Origin: JAVBPT01 sp031549455
GTDB lineage: Bacteria > Bacillota > Clostridia > Lachnospirales > JAKSVV01
Direction of reading: 5' to 3'
Length of the DNA: 64,000 nt
Assembly (NCBI GenBank): GCA_031549455.1
Contig: JAVBPT010000028.1
Location: 1-64,000 of the forward strand
Part shown: positions 43,159-51,161 of the stretch, one piece after another
How the letters are laid out: the number at the start of each line of letters is the position of its first letter
Position numbering within the stretch: the stretch's first letter is position 1
Position numbers and translations under genes: made by a program
The notes under the pieces: model-generated
Database searches by the model: none
Seen by the model: only the letters and a program-made list of their open reading frames with translations
What the model was told of the DNA's origin: nothing

Positions 43159-45471
43159 CTACTTAACTTTTACCGCCAAAATTGTCATATCGTCTTTAAT
43201 GAAGTTATATTTTAAAATCTTATCTGATAAAATATCCACCACATCTTGTATTTCACGCTCATCCATTCGGATGGATTCAATCATGGAACAGAAGTATTCC
43301 TCCTTCTTATCTGCACTATTAATGTTGTCAATTGCACCATCTGTAATCATAATAATGGTATCATCCTTTTTTAACATTCCGTCCATTACCTTGGTCTCAA
43401 TGTTGTCAAGAATGCCAACCGGCAGATTCTCAGAACGTACAATATTCACTCCATCATTTCTCTTAATAAATGTCATTACGCTACCATTCTTAATAAATTT
43501 TGAAAATCCTGTATATAGGTCAATGATACAAGTGTCCAGCGTCGTAAAGAATTCTTTATTATTGCTGATTAAGACACTATTAATAATATCCACCACAAAT
43601 TCTTCTCTAAAGTTTGAAGCTGTTAAATATTCTAATAACTCAAGTGCAAGCTTGCTCTCTCTCTTCGCATTTTCCCCCATGCCCATTCCGTCTGAAACCG
43701 CAACAAGAGCCTGTCCGTTTGGAAAGTTCATCACACAGTAGCTGTCTCCGCATACACTATTATCCTTCGCAATCTGATAGATTCCGTACTCAAGTGTATA
43801 CTTCTCCTTCTCTACAATCTTAAACCGTATTTGATCCCGTGTTTCACTACTGTATGCAACTTTAGCCAACTTACCAGTCGCACGCGAACAGATTTCTAAA
43901 ATTCGCTTTAAGTTCTCCTCATCTTTTCTATGAATGACCATGTCAATTTCATATCGTTCCTGCTCATTTGAAATAACGACAATATCCTCAAGGTAAATAT
44001 CTAATCTTTCCAACTCTTCCTTTATCTGATCCTCAATATGCGTCCTAAATATTTTGTAAGTCAGAATATCATCTGAGAGTTTGTCGATAATCTCCCCCGT
44101 TTCAAAAAGATACTTCGAGAACATTTGCTTTGCCTTTTGCATTTTATTTTCAAGATATCTACTTTCCTCCAGCTTTCTACTCTCATCATAAATTTCTTGA
44201 TAAATCCGCTCGCTGTTCTTACAAATTTCTCCAAATTTCGCTTCCTCTTTATACTCCGCTTCCTCCTGAACTACATTAAAAATCTCCAGAATGGACTTAT
44301 AGGTACTGTAGAAGTTTTCCTCCCAACATTTCTCTTTCTGATCACAACCATCGCAAATATTTCTGATTGTATTATCGATGAGATTTTTGTTCTCATCTTT
44401 TGCCTTATCCTGTTCGCCTAGCTTTTCAAATATTTTAGAGATATATTTAAACTTAGAACTATAATCCAGAAGCCTTGTGCTAATTCGTTCTTTTACCTTG
44501 ATGTAGTACTCCTTTCGCCTGATTTTAATACTTTCCTCATACATTCTCTCAAGAGTCTCAAACACCCTTTCCGGTATCAAAATGAAGAAAATTTGTGCCG
44601 CCAGAATGGTGCTGATAAAGTTAAGTGAGGTGAATATACTATCCGAATACAATGCATTCACCAATAAGACAAAAATGGTGAATATAAAAGAATACATCAG
44701 CTTATTTACCTTTTTAAATAATCCCATAATAATTCCAATAAGAGATAAAATGGACATGTTAATATGATATCCCTCTCCAATGAGTAACGTTATCGAAAAA
44801 ATGGTCCCAGACAATCCCCCAACAATGCTTCCGCCCGCTCTCGTTAACACCTGAATTAAAAGAAAGATGAGTATTTCTTGTAGATAAACGCCATAGATAT
44901 AAATATCTTGCATTCCGATTAAACAGGCCACCGCAAGGAAAGAGCAGCTCACCACAACCTCTGTGCTTAAGTAGGTGAGGTTTCGTACATTCAGCATATA
45001 CTTCATTGCTTTATTTAAAATAATGGAGGAGGTAAAAATCAATAAAAATTGTACAACAGCAATCCCAAATGTTATGAGTGATCCATTTAAAAACAGAAAG
45101 TCAATGATTATGCTAATGGCCAAAAACAAGGATGCATATTTTAGTGTAACATAAAAAATGGGCTTTTCTTTTTGTTCCTTACCACCAATATGAGTCGTAA
45201 CCAGAATAAGAAAAAACAATTTAAGTAGAATGTCATACTTTCCTGCACTAACCACACCCAGGAGAAGAATTACATCCAAAATGACTGTTCGTATTTTATT
45301 TTTAGAGCAAATAATAAGATAGGGAACTGAAAAAATCACAAAACCAGATGCAAAATTGATCCTGCTAATAAAAAATCCAAGAACAGAAAATAAAATAATT
45401 TTAGAATTTAACATTTTATATTTTAAGCTTAACTGCTCAATAATCTTATTCATTCTTAATCGTTCTTCCAT
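43159..45471 (-). CDS. spoIIE: Stage II sporulation protein E phosphatase
   Basis: About 770 residues. Some ten N-terminal membrane helices (about 25-305) are followed by a central regulatory domain with CDGCDQKEKCWEENFY. The PP2C-type Ser/Thr phosphatase has the metal-binding SDGMGMGENAKRESKLALEL and ITDGAIDN motifs. SpoIIE dephosphorylates SpoIIAA and so activates SigF in the forespore; it also helps polar septation with FtsZ. The start is ATG at 45469-45471, 5 nt after GGAGG; a TTG 12 bp upstream overlaps the ribosome site. It follows yabP-yabQ-divIC, the classical neighbourhood. Confidence 0.95.
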   Translation of the reverse strand: MEERLRMNKIIEQLSLKYKMLNSKIILFSVLGFFISRINFASGFVIFSVPYLIICSKNKIRTVILDVILLLGVVSAGKYDILLKLFFLILVTTHIGGKEQKEKPIFYVTLKYASLFLAISIIIDFLFLNGSLITFGIAVVQFLLIFTSSIILNKAMKYMLNVRNLTYLSTEVVVSCSFLAVACLIGMQDIYIYGVYLQEILIFLLIQVLTRAGGSIVGGLSGTIFSITLLIGEGYHINMSILSLIGIIMGLFKKVNKLMYSFIFTIFVLLVNALYSDSIFTSLNFISTILAAQIFFILIPERVFETLERMYEESIKIRRKEYYIKVKERISTRLLDYSSKFKYISKIFEKLGEQDKAKDENKNLIDNTIRNICDGCDQKEKCWEENFYSTYKSILEIFNVVQEEAEYKEEAKFGEICKNSERIYQEIYDESRKLEESRYLENKMQKAKQMFSKYLFETGEIIDKLSDDILTYKIFRTHIEDQIKEELERLDIYLEDIVVISNEQERYEIDMVIHRKDEENLKRILEICSRATGKLAKVAYSSETRDQIRFKIVEKEKYTLEYGIYQIAKDNSVCGDSYCVMNFPNGQALVAVSDGMGMGENAKRESKLALELLEYLTASNFREEFVVDIINSVLISNNKEFFTTLDTCIIDLYTGFSKFIKNGSVMTFIKRNDGVNIVRSENLPVGILDNIETKVMDGMLKKDDTIIMITDGAIDNINSADKKEEYFCSMIESIRMDEREIQDVVDILSDKILKYNFIKDDMTILAVKVK

Positions 45472-45529
45472 AATAGCCTCCAAAAGTTATCCTTACTATA
45501 ACTTTTTAGATTCTATTTTCTTGGCAGAA

Positions 45530-45538
45530 TTTGTCGTC
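45530..45538 (+). promoter_or_regulatory. Possible Spo0A box upstream of spoIIE
   Basis: TTTGTCGTC matches seven of nine bases of the Spo0A box TTTGTCGAA. It lies about 60 bp before the spoIIE ATG, with a TATAGT -10-like box near 45496-45501 downstream. In Bacillus spoIIE is a direct Spo0A target, so the position makes sense, but the match is imperfect. Confidence 0.35.
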
Positions 45539-45568
45539 TAAACCCCAAAATAGTTTGACTTTATTCAA

Positions 45569-45594
45569 CAAAAAAATGAAACAAAGTTTCATTT
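45569..45594 (-). terminator. Terminator after divIC
   Basis: ATGAAAC (45576-45582) and GTTTCAT (45586-45592) pair, with a TTTTTTT tract on the minus strand. The divIC stop codon TGA overlaps the stem, so transcription ends at once. Confidence 0.85.
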
Positions 45595-45906
45595 TTCCTC
45601 AATCATAAATACAATATCATTTGGCATCACAAGATCCGCTTCCTCTCTTGCGATTTTTTCCATATATTCATCTGTATTATAATAAATCATTTGTGCCTTT
45701 TTTAAATTAAGTTCTCTTTTCTTTATACTCAAATCATCCTTTAGCTTCTCAACCTCTTTATCATATCTCTTATTTACTTCCGAAAGTCTTGCATAGGCCA
45801 AGCTAAACCAAGAAAAAAGTGCTACAACAATTATGGCTTGAAACAACAGCATTCTATTTCTATTCCTGCGTTTCTTGCTTTTTTTAATCCTCTCATCCGT
45901 TTTCAT
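45589..45906 (-). CDS. divIC: Septum formation initiator (DivIC/FtsB)
   Basis: About 105 residues: a basic cytoplasmic N-terminus (KKSKKRRNRNR), one membrane helix (about 20-40) and a coiled coil (about 45-80), with a C-terminal YYNTDEYMEKIAREEADLVM typical of the family. It forms a divisome complex with FtsL and DivIB. I prefer the ATG at 45904-45906, with GGTG upstream, over one 12 bp earlier. It lies between yabQ and spoIIE as in other spore formers. Confidence 0.9.
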   Translation of the reverse strand: MKTDERIKKSKKRRNRNRMLLFQAIIVVALFSWFSLAYARLSEVNKRYDKEVEKLKDDLSIKKRELNLKKAQMIYYNTDEYMEKIAREEADLVMPNDIVFMIEEK

Positions 45907-45930
45907 AACACACCACATCTTAGTACAATA

Positions 45931-46524
45931 CTAACACTTTTTTTTAAATTGTAAAGACTTTTCCTTCATTTTGGCTCTGTCTTTTCTTTTAAATTCTCTC
46001 TTTGCCAGCTGTTTTTCCCTCTTTCCCTCTTTTTGCTTTTCTTTCTTTTCCTTTTTTCGCCTTAACTTTTCATGCTTTTGTTTTTTTCTGTCCTTCCTCT
46101 TTGCCTGTTTTTTTCGTTTATTCTCTTTAGCTTTATCAAACAGCTTTTCAAACATTTTTCGGACGAAGTTGAAAGAAATTCTAATATACTTATAGACAAA
46201 GTCGAAAGTTCCTATGATTGTATCTAGTATTACCGTGTGGATAGGGCGGAGGACTTTTGTGATGAAGGTAAAGTTAATCATGACACCACATAATGTGCCA
46301 AAAAGAATATGTATTCTGATTTGCCCCTGGTTTGTATAGATGATATAAACCAGAAAAGTAATTGTGACAAGAATCCAAAACATGAGATCCTCGATTGCTT
46401 CAATTAGCTTAAAATGTTTAATTTTCTCTCTGATAATAATAAAGGCATCATATATGATTGCATATATTAAGCCCAATATTACGGATATTAAGAAAATGGC
46501 AAGCTCACCCTGTATGATATGCAT
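45931..46524 (-). CDS. yabQ: Spore cortex biosynthesis protein YabQ
   Basis: A 197-residue protein with about four N-terminal helices (GELAIFLISVILGLIYAIIY to about 100) matching YabQ, a mother-cell membrane protein needed for the cortex. The last 60 residues are strikingly basic, dominated by Lys/Arg (KENKRKKQAKRKDRKKQKHE). That tail is longer than I expect for the family. The gene starts 2 bp after the yabP stop. AT-rich lysine codons make the tail DNA nearly pure purine. Confidence 0.85.
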   Translation of the reverse strand: MHIIQGELAIFLISVILGLIYAIIYDAFIIIREKIKHFKLIEAIEDLMFWILVTITFLVYIIYTNQGQIRIHILFGTLCGVMINFTFITKVLRPIHTVILDTIIGTFDFVYKYIRISFNFVRKMFEKLFDKAKENKRKKQAKRKDRKKQKHEKLRRKKEKKEKQKEGKREKQLAKREFKRKDRAKMKEKSLQFKKKC

Positions 46525-46526
46525 AC

Positions 46527-46817
46527 TTATTTAAACAACTTTTGTAGGAGAGACGTTCTTCCAACATGATGGTTATCAGAATACAACAAACCATCTATGC
46601 TACCATTTACACTAAGCTCACCCATTTCAAGGTTCAACTTATCAATATGAAGTTCACTTCCCTTAATTGTCAAAACTCCTTTTTCTGTATCTGCTACAAT
46701 ACTAGAATCGTCAAAGTTAAAAACCTCTTTTACTCCGCTTGCATTCAATCTATTTCTGCTCGAAAGTTCAAGTCCGTGATCTGCATCGGTATGTGCTTTC
46801 TTTTCACTTAAAATCAT
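46527..46817 (-). CDS. yabP: Sporulation protein YabP
   Basis: About 96 residues. YabP-family proteins contain a small beta-rich domain with LSSRNRLNASGVKEVFNFDD and GVLTIKGSELHIDKLNLEMG, as here. It is a SigE-dependent spore-assembly protein that acts with YabQ. The start is ATG at 46815-46817, since GGAGG lies immediately upstream; a longer ATG start at 46829 contains the ribosome site. No clear SigE promoter could be placed in the 84 bp upstream. Confidence 0.88.
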   Translation of the reverse strand: MILSEKKAHTDADHGLELSSRNRLNASGVKEVFNFDDSSIVADTEKGVLTIKGSELHIDKLNLEMGELSVNGSIDGLLYSDNHHVGRTSLLQKLFK

Positions 46818-46901
46818 AAATACCTCCATTTTTTTGTTCTGCTATAAATATATTTAAGCAGTCTTCAAAAAATGCACAAACTCCAAAAATAAATAAGTGC
46901 T

Positions 46902-48671
46902 TTAATTTTCGCGTTTTGAAATCATGTTATAGTATTTACCCCTTAATTTCATAAGTTCATCATGTTTCCCTGTTTCGCTAATTTTTCCATTATCAACCAC
47001 TATAATAAGGTCTGCATTCTTAATTGTAGAAAGTCTGTGTGCCACAATAAAAGATGTTCTTCCATAGATTAGTTTTTCTATCCCTTGCTGTATCAATTTC
47101 TCTGTATAGGTATCAATGCTTGCCGTGGCCTCATCCAAGATTAGAATCTTCGGATTTGCAATAAGGGTTCTTGCGAAAGCGATGAGTTGCCTTTGGCCCA
47201 TTGATAAATTATTACCACCTTCTATTAGTTCTGTGTCATATCCCTTTTCTTGCCTCATGATAAAATCATGGGCACAAACGGCTTTAGCCACTTCCTCGAT
47301 CTCCTGATCCGTGGCATCCAGCCTACCATAACGAATGTTTTCTCTTATAGTAGCAGAAAACAAAAATACATCCTGCGTCATTACTCCGATTTGTTTTCTG
47401 AGTGACTCTAACTTTATGTTTCGAACATCAATCCCATCAATCTTAACTGACCCGGCACTTACATCGTAATGCCTATCGATAAGCGCCGTGATAGTGGTTT
47501 TCCCTGAGCCAGTAGGACCAACTAATGCCACGGTCATTCCCGGATCAATATCAAAATGGATATCTTTTAAAACCTCTTTATCGTTGGTATAACCAAACGT
47601 TACGCCCTGAAATGAAACCCGTCCTTTTATATCATTATACTCCATCGCATTCACGTTGTCTTGAATGCTTGAATCCACATCCATCAGTTCAAAAATTCTT
47701 TCTGCATTTGAAAGATTGGTAATGAGAATGTTGTAGAAATTGCTGATTTGCATCACAGGTTGCCAAAACATACCAATATAGCTTGTGAAGGCGACAAGCG
47801 CTCCAATCGTAATCTCATTGGTCTTTAAAAGGTTTAAGCCCACCAGAAAGACCACAACAACGCCTATTCCCCAGGACATCTCGACCACCGGCCAGAAAAA
47901 GTCATCTATCTTAACTGCATTTACATAACTGTTTTCATACTCTTCTCCGAGTGAATGAAATATCTTCTCAGTCTTATTCTCCGCATTATAGTTTTTGACC
48001 ACTCTGATCCCTGCAAAGTTTTCAAATATAAAGGCATTCAAATTGGCGGATTTAATTCGATTAATCTGCCACCTTCTATGAGAAGCGATCTGAATAAAAG
48101 CGATCACCGCAATTAGTGCAGGAAGCATAATCATAGCCGATAGTGCAAGTTTATAATTAATCACGACCATCATCACCGCAACGCCAATCATCTTAATCAA
48201 ATTTGGAATAACCGAAGACATGCTTTCCGAAAACAATTTCCTAGTCTTATTAATGTCTCCCATCAGTCTCGATAGAATCTTTCCGACCGACCTTTTGTCA
48301 TAGAACTCAAAAGAGAGTGTCGAAAGGTGCGTGTACAACTCATTTCGTATATTAATCATTGCCTTACCCGCAAGCGGAATCGTCATTCTCTTTCTTAGCT
48401 GCATGCAAAAATAAGAGATCAAATTAATCAGAATTAGAAAAATCCCCACTTTGATGAGCCCATCGACATCATGATTTATAATATCATTATCGATCACGAT
48501 CTTCATCACATACGGTACAACAAGCTCAATAACCATGCCCACCGTTCCAAGTAGGATGATCGTCACAACAGCGGACTGGTAAGCAAGCAAATAACGGAAT
48601 AACCTACCAATTAGCTTAAAGTTCACTTTTTCCGCCTTAAATTCATCTTTTACAAAACTCCCTGATTGCAT
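46902..48671 (-). CDS. ABC exporter half-transporter, canonical ATPase site
   Basis: About 589 residues: six membrane helices (about 20-320), then a nucleotide-binding domain with Walker A VGPTGSGKTT, signature LSMGQRQL and Walker B ILILDEATASID, including the catalytic Glu. The variant signature LSMGQ and the partner's altered Walker B fit an asymmetric heterodimeric exporter of BmrC/BmrD or LmrC/LmrD type. The start is ATG at 48669-48671 after GGAGAGGGG; the longer frame would overlap the partner gene. The substrate is unknown, with drug, lipid or peptide export possible. Confidence 0.88.
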   Translation of the reverse strand: MQSGSFVKDEFKAEKVNFKLIGRLFRYLLAYQSAVVTIILLGTVGMVIELVVPYVMKIVIDNDIINHDVDGLIKVGIFLILINLISYFCMQLRKRMTIPLAGKAMINIRNELYTHLSTLSFEFYDKRSVGKILSRLMGDINKTRKLFSESMSSVIPNLIKMIGVAVMMVVINYKLALSAMIMLPALIAVIAFIQIASHRRWQINRIKSANLNAFIFENFAGIRVVKNYNAENKTEKIFHSLGEEYENSYVNAVKIDDFFWPVVEMSWGIGVVVVFLVGLNLLKTNEITIGALVAFTSYIGMFWQPVMQISNFYNILITNLSNAERIFELMDVDSSIQDNVNAMEYNDIKGRVSFQGVTFGYTNDKEVLKDIHFDIDPGMTVALVGPTGSGKTTITALIDRHYDVSAGSVKIDGIDVRNIKLESLRKQIGVMTQDVFLFSATIRENIRYGRLDATDQEIEEVAKAVCAHDFIMRQEKGYDTELIEGGNNLSMGQRQLIAFARTLIANPKILILDEATASIDTYTEKLIQQGIEKLIYGRTSFIVAHRLSTIKNADLIIVVDNGKISETGKHDELMKLRGKYYNMISKREN

Positions 48672-48687
48672 TCTTTCCCCTCTCCGG

Positions 48688-50406
48688 CTACATTGATTCT
48701 TCCATGATATTTTCGTTCTGTTGCCTGTCGATCTCTGCGTACATCCCATCCAAAGATAGAAGCTCTTGATGTGTTCCCTGCTCAATCACCTCGCCCTGAT
48801 TAAGCAATAAAATCTTGGTAGCCTTACGCACTGCAGAAATTCTATGTGCCACAATAATTTTTATCTGTTCTTGCCTTTCTCTTAGACTTTTGTGTATTTC
48901 CTCTTCCGTGTTGGTATCCAACGCCGATGTCACATCATCCAAAATCAGAATTTTAGAAGGTTTGACCAAGGCCCTTGCAATACTGACACGTTGTTTTTGT
49001 CCGCCCGAAAGGCCAAGGCCCCTTTCTCCGATTACCGTATTTTCCTTTTGCGGCAATTCGTGCAGGAATTCGGTTACTCTCGATTCTTCCATTACATCCT
49101 CCAGCTTTTCCTGCTTCATTTCTCCCTGAATTCCCAATGCAATATTATCTTTGATGCTTGCTGAGAATAAGAAAGTGTTTTGCATGGTCACCGAGATAAG
49201 CTCCCTCAATTTCCGTGTATCTAACTTCTGAATATCCACCCCATTGATTAAAATTTTTCCACTGGTCGGTTTATAGTTTTTGCAAAGCAGGTTTACAATT
49301 GTGGTCTTCCCTGCCCCAGATGTGCCCATCAATGCTAGTGTATCTCCTTTTTTAATCTCAAAACAGATATTTCTCAAGATATATTTGTCATGGATCTTGT
49401 AATCCACATGATCAAAAACAATCCGTACATCTTCCCCATATACTTCACTCTCACCCGTTTCTTCAAAATGTTCCTCCACAATCTTAGAAAGCTTATCAAT
49501 TGAAACCTTGGCAATCGCCGTAAGAGACATAAGCCAACCCAACATCCTCATCGGCCATATGATCATATATACATACTGAACGCTTGCCACAAGATCTCCT
49601 ATTGTGATATTTTCACGAATTACCAAGAAACCACCATATAGAATGGTTGAAACAACCGTTAGGTTCGAAAGAAATTCTATAAGCGGCTCATATTTCCCTT
49701 CCACTCGGGCCGATTTAAGATAAATCTTATATAGTTTTTTATTCTCTCGTTTCATTTTTTTAATCTCATGTTTTTCCCTTGCAAGAGACTTGACGACTCG
49801 GATCCCCACCAAATTTTCCTGTGCCACAATATTTAGGCTTGCCTTTTGATCACTAAATTGATCCTCTATTTCAAAGTCATCCTTTTCATATTTTATAGCA
49901 ATGTACATAATTAGTGGGGCAATTAAAACCGTCACCAACATAAGTTTATAATGAATCATGGCTAACACAATGATCGCAAAAACAAAGTTGATCAATTGTT
50001 CAATGGTAAGCATTGCAGAAAAAGTGGCCACCTCTTGTATGCTTTCAGCGTCCTCTTTAACCCTTGCAAGAAGCTCTCCTGTGTTCACTTTATCAAAGTA
50101 GGTAAATGGCAACTTTTGTAGGTGGATAAATACATCTTCCCTCATATGACTCACCACAGAAACACCTGCTTTATCGAGCAACAGATTTTTAATATACCCA
50201 AAAACAAATCTCAGAACGGTAATACTAAAAATAGCCACAAGAAGTGGAATGAAGATTGAAATCTTTCCCTGGGTAATGACATCATCGATAATAATTTTGG
50301 TTAAATAAGGGGTCACAAAATCAGCTGCAATCATAAGAACAAGCAGAATGGCCCCCCCAATATAAAATTTCTTTTGTTTCCATATGTATCCTAAAAACCA
50401 CTTCAT
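48688..50406 (-). CDS. ABC exporter half-transporter, degenerate ATPase site
   Basis: About 572 residues with six helices and an ATPase domain carrying Walker A MGTSGAGKTT and signature LSGGQKQR. Its Walker B reads ILILDDVTSALD: the catalytic Glu is replaced by Asp. This is the hallmark of the non-catalytic half in heterodimeric exporters. The start is ATG at 50404-50406; the longer frame begins with TTG and lacks a ribosome site. It lies 16 bp before its partner and 66 bp after spoIIR. Confidence 0.88.
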   Translation of the reverse strand: MKWFLGYIWKQKKFYIGGAILLVLMIAADFVTPYLTKIIIDDVITQGKISIFIPLLVAIFSITVLRFVFGYIKNLLLDKAGVSVVSHMREDVFIHLQKLPFTYFDKVNTGELLARVKEDAESIQEVATFSAMLTIEQLINFVFAIIVLAMIHYKLMLVTVLIAPLIMYIAIKYEKDDFEIEDQFSDQKASLNIVAQENLVGIRVVKSLAREKHEIKKMKRENKKLYKIYLKSARVEGKYEPLIEFLSNLTVVSTILYGGFLVIRENITIGDLVASVQYVYMIIWPMRMLGWLMSLTAIAKVSIDKLSKIVEEHFEETGESEVYGEDVRIVFDHVDYKIHDKYILRNICFEIKKGDTLALMGTSGAGKTTIVNLLCKNYKPTSGKILINGVDIQKLDTRKLRELISVTMQNTFLFSASIKDNIALGIQGEMKQEKLEDVMEESRVTEFLHELPQKENTVIGERGLGLSGGQKQRVSIARALVKPSKILILDDVTSALDTNTEEEIHKSLRERQEQIKIIVAHRISAVRKATKILLLNQGEVIEQGTHQELLSLDGMYAEIDRQQNENIMEESM

Positions 50407-50427
50407 TTTAAAACCTACATTTCGCAA

Positions 50428-50473
50428 ATTATAGCATAATTTTTTCTTTTTACCATTACAATTTGGTTACAAT
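50428..50473 (-). promoter_or_regulatory. Possible promoter/operator of the ABC exporter
   Basis: A TATAAT box (50428-50433, minus strand) lies 21 bp before the ATG. Upstream, TTACAAT occurs twice on the plus strand (50456-50462 and 50467-50473), spaced 11 bp apart, about one helical turn. No good -35 box is seen, so a regulator may bind the repeats. Confidence 0.35.
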
Positions 50474-51114
50474 CACCTAAAGATCTCGAGTATCTTAAAT
50501 CCAACTTTCTTCTCTAATTTATTTGTAAGCAGTTTGTCATAGTCCTCTCTTGGAAGGATTTTTTTGAGATCATTATGATTTGTATCCACAACTGTATATG
50601 TTTCATCTGTAAAACACAACGCCGGATACATGATGCACCACCAATTGTGTCCTTCTCCCCTTCCAAGCACCACTTCTAATGCCTCATACTCCCCTTGAGG
50701 AAGTACGATCCCATCGTATTGCTTGATCGGGAATTCCTCTTTCACAAAGGTTAGTACATCCACTTGATAATCCAATCCCTTTTCTTTAAGCATTCGCTTT
50801 GACATTTCCTGTATCTTCTCTTTTTGACTTACCAAGTATTCTTTGGCCTGCATTTTGTCGTCTATCCTTTCTAAGCCCGGTTGCAACATTTTCAGAATTT
50901 CATTTTTAATTTCCGCCTTTATCTTTTGATCCTCTATGCTGTCGCTATTGGCGATCACATGAAATCTTAAAATATCATTGCTAAGCCGATCCATAAAATC
51001 ATTTTGATCTTTGATTGCCGGCCTTTTAGTTGTAAATATAATAATTAAACTCATAATCAGAAACCCAATAAAGAAAGAGACCAAAATTTGTTTTTTTATA
51101 TCAAATAAAAACAT
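50473..51114 (-). CDS. spoIIR: Stage II sporulation protein R
   Basis: A 213-residue exported protein: an N-terminal membrane/signal segment (about 10-30), then the conserved RFHVIANSDSIEDQKIK, QYDGIVLPQGEYEALEVVLG and GHNWWCIMYPALCF of SpoIIR. Made in the forespore under SigF, it is secreted and triggers SpoIIGA to process pro-SigE in the mother cell. The gene follows dnaE by 47 bp. Its ribosome site sits in a hairpin arm (see the regulatory feature). Confidence 0.94.
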   Translation of the reverse strand: MFLFDIKKQILVSFFIGFLIMSLIIIFTTKRPAIKDQNDFMDRLSNDILRFHVIANSDSIEDQKIKAEIKNEILKMLQPGLERIDDKMQAKEYLVSQKEKIQEMSKRMLKEKGLDYQVDVLTFVKEEFPIKQYDGIVLPQGEYEALEVVLGRGEGHNWWCIMYPALCFTDETYTVVDTNHNDLKKILPREDYDKLLTNKLEKKVGFKILEIFR

Positions 51115-51118
51115 ATGA

Positions 51119-51151
51119 CCACCTCGTTTCTTACTTTGATTATTGACGAGG
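51119..51151 (-). promoter_or_regulatory. Hairpin that includes the spoIIR ribosome site
   Basis: On the minus strand ACCTCGT and ACGAGGT, 7 bp each, pair across a 19-nt AT-rich loop. The second arm overlaps the AGGTGG ribosome site of spoIIR, 5-7 nt before its ATG. No T tract follows the second arm, so it looks like a translational lock rather than a terminator. Confidence 0.45.
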
Positions 51152-51161
51152 TAATCTTTTT

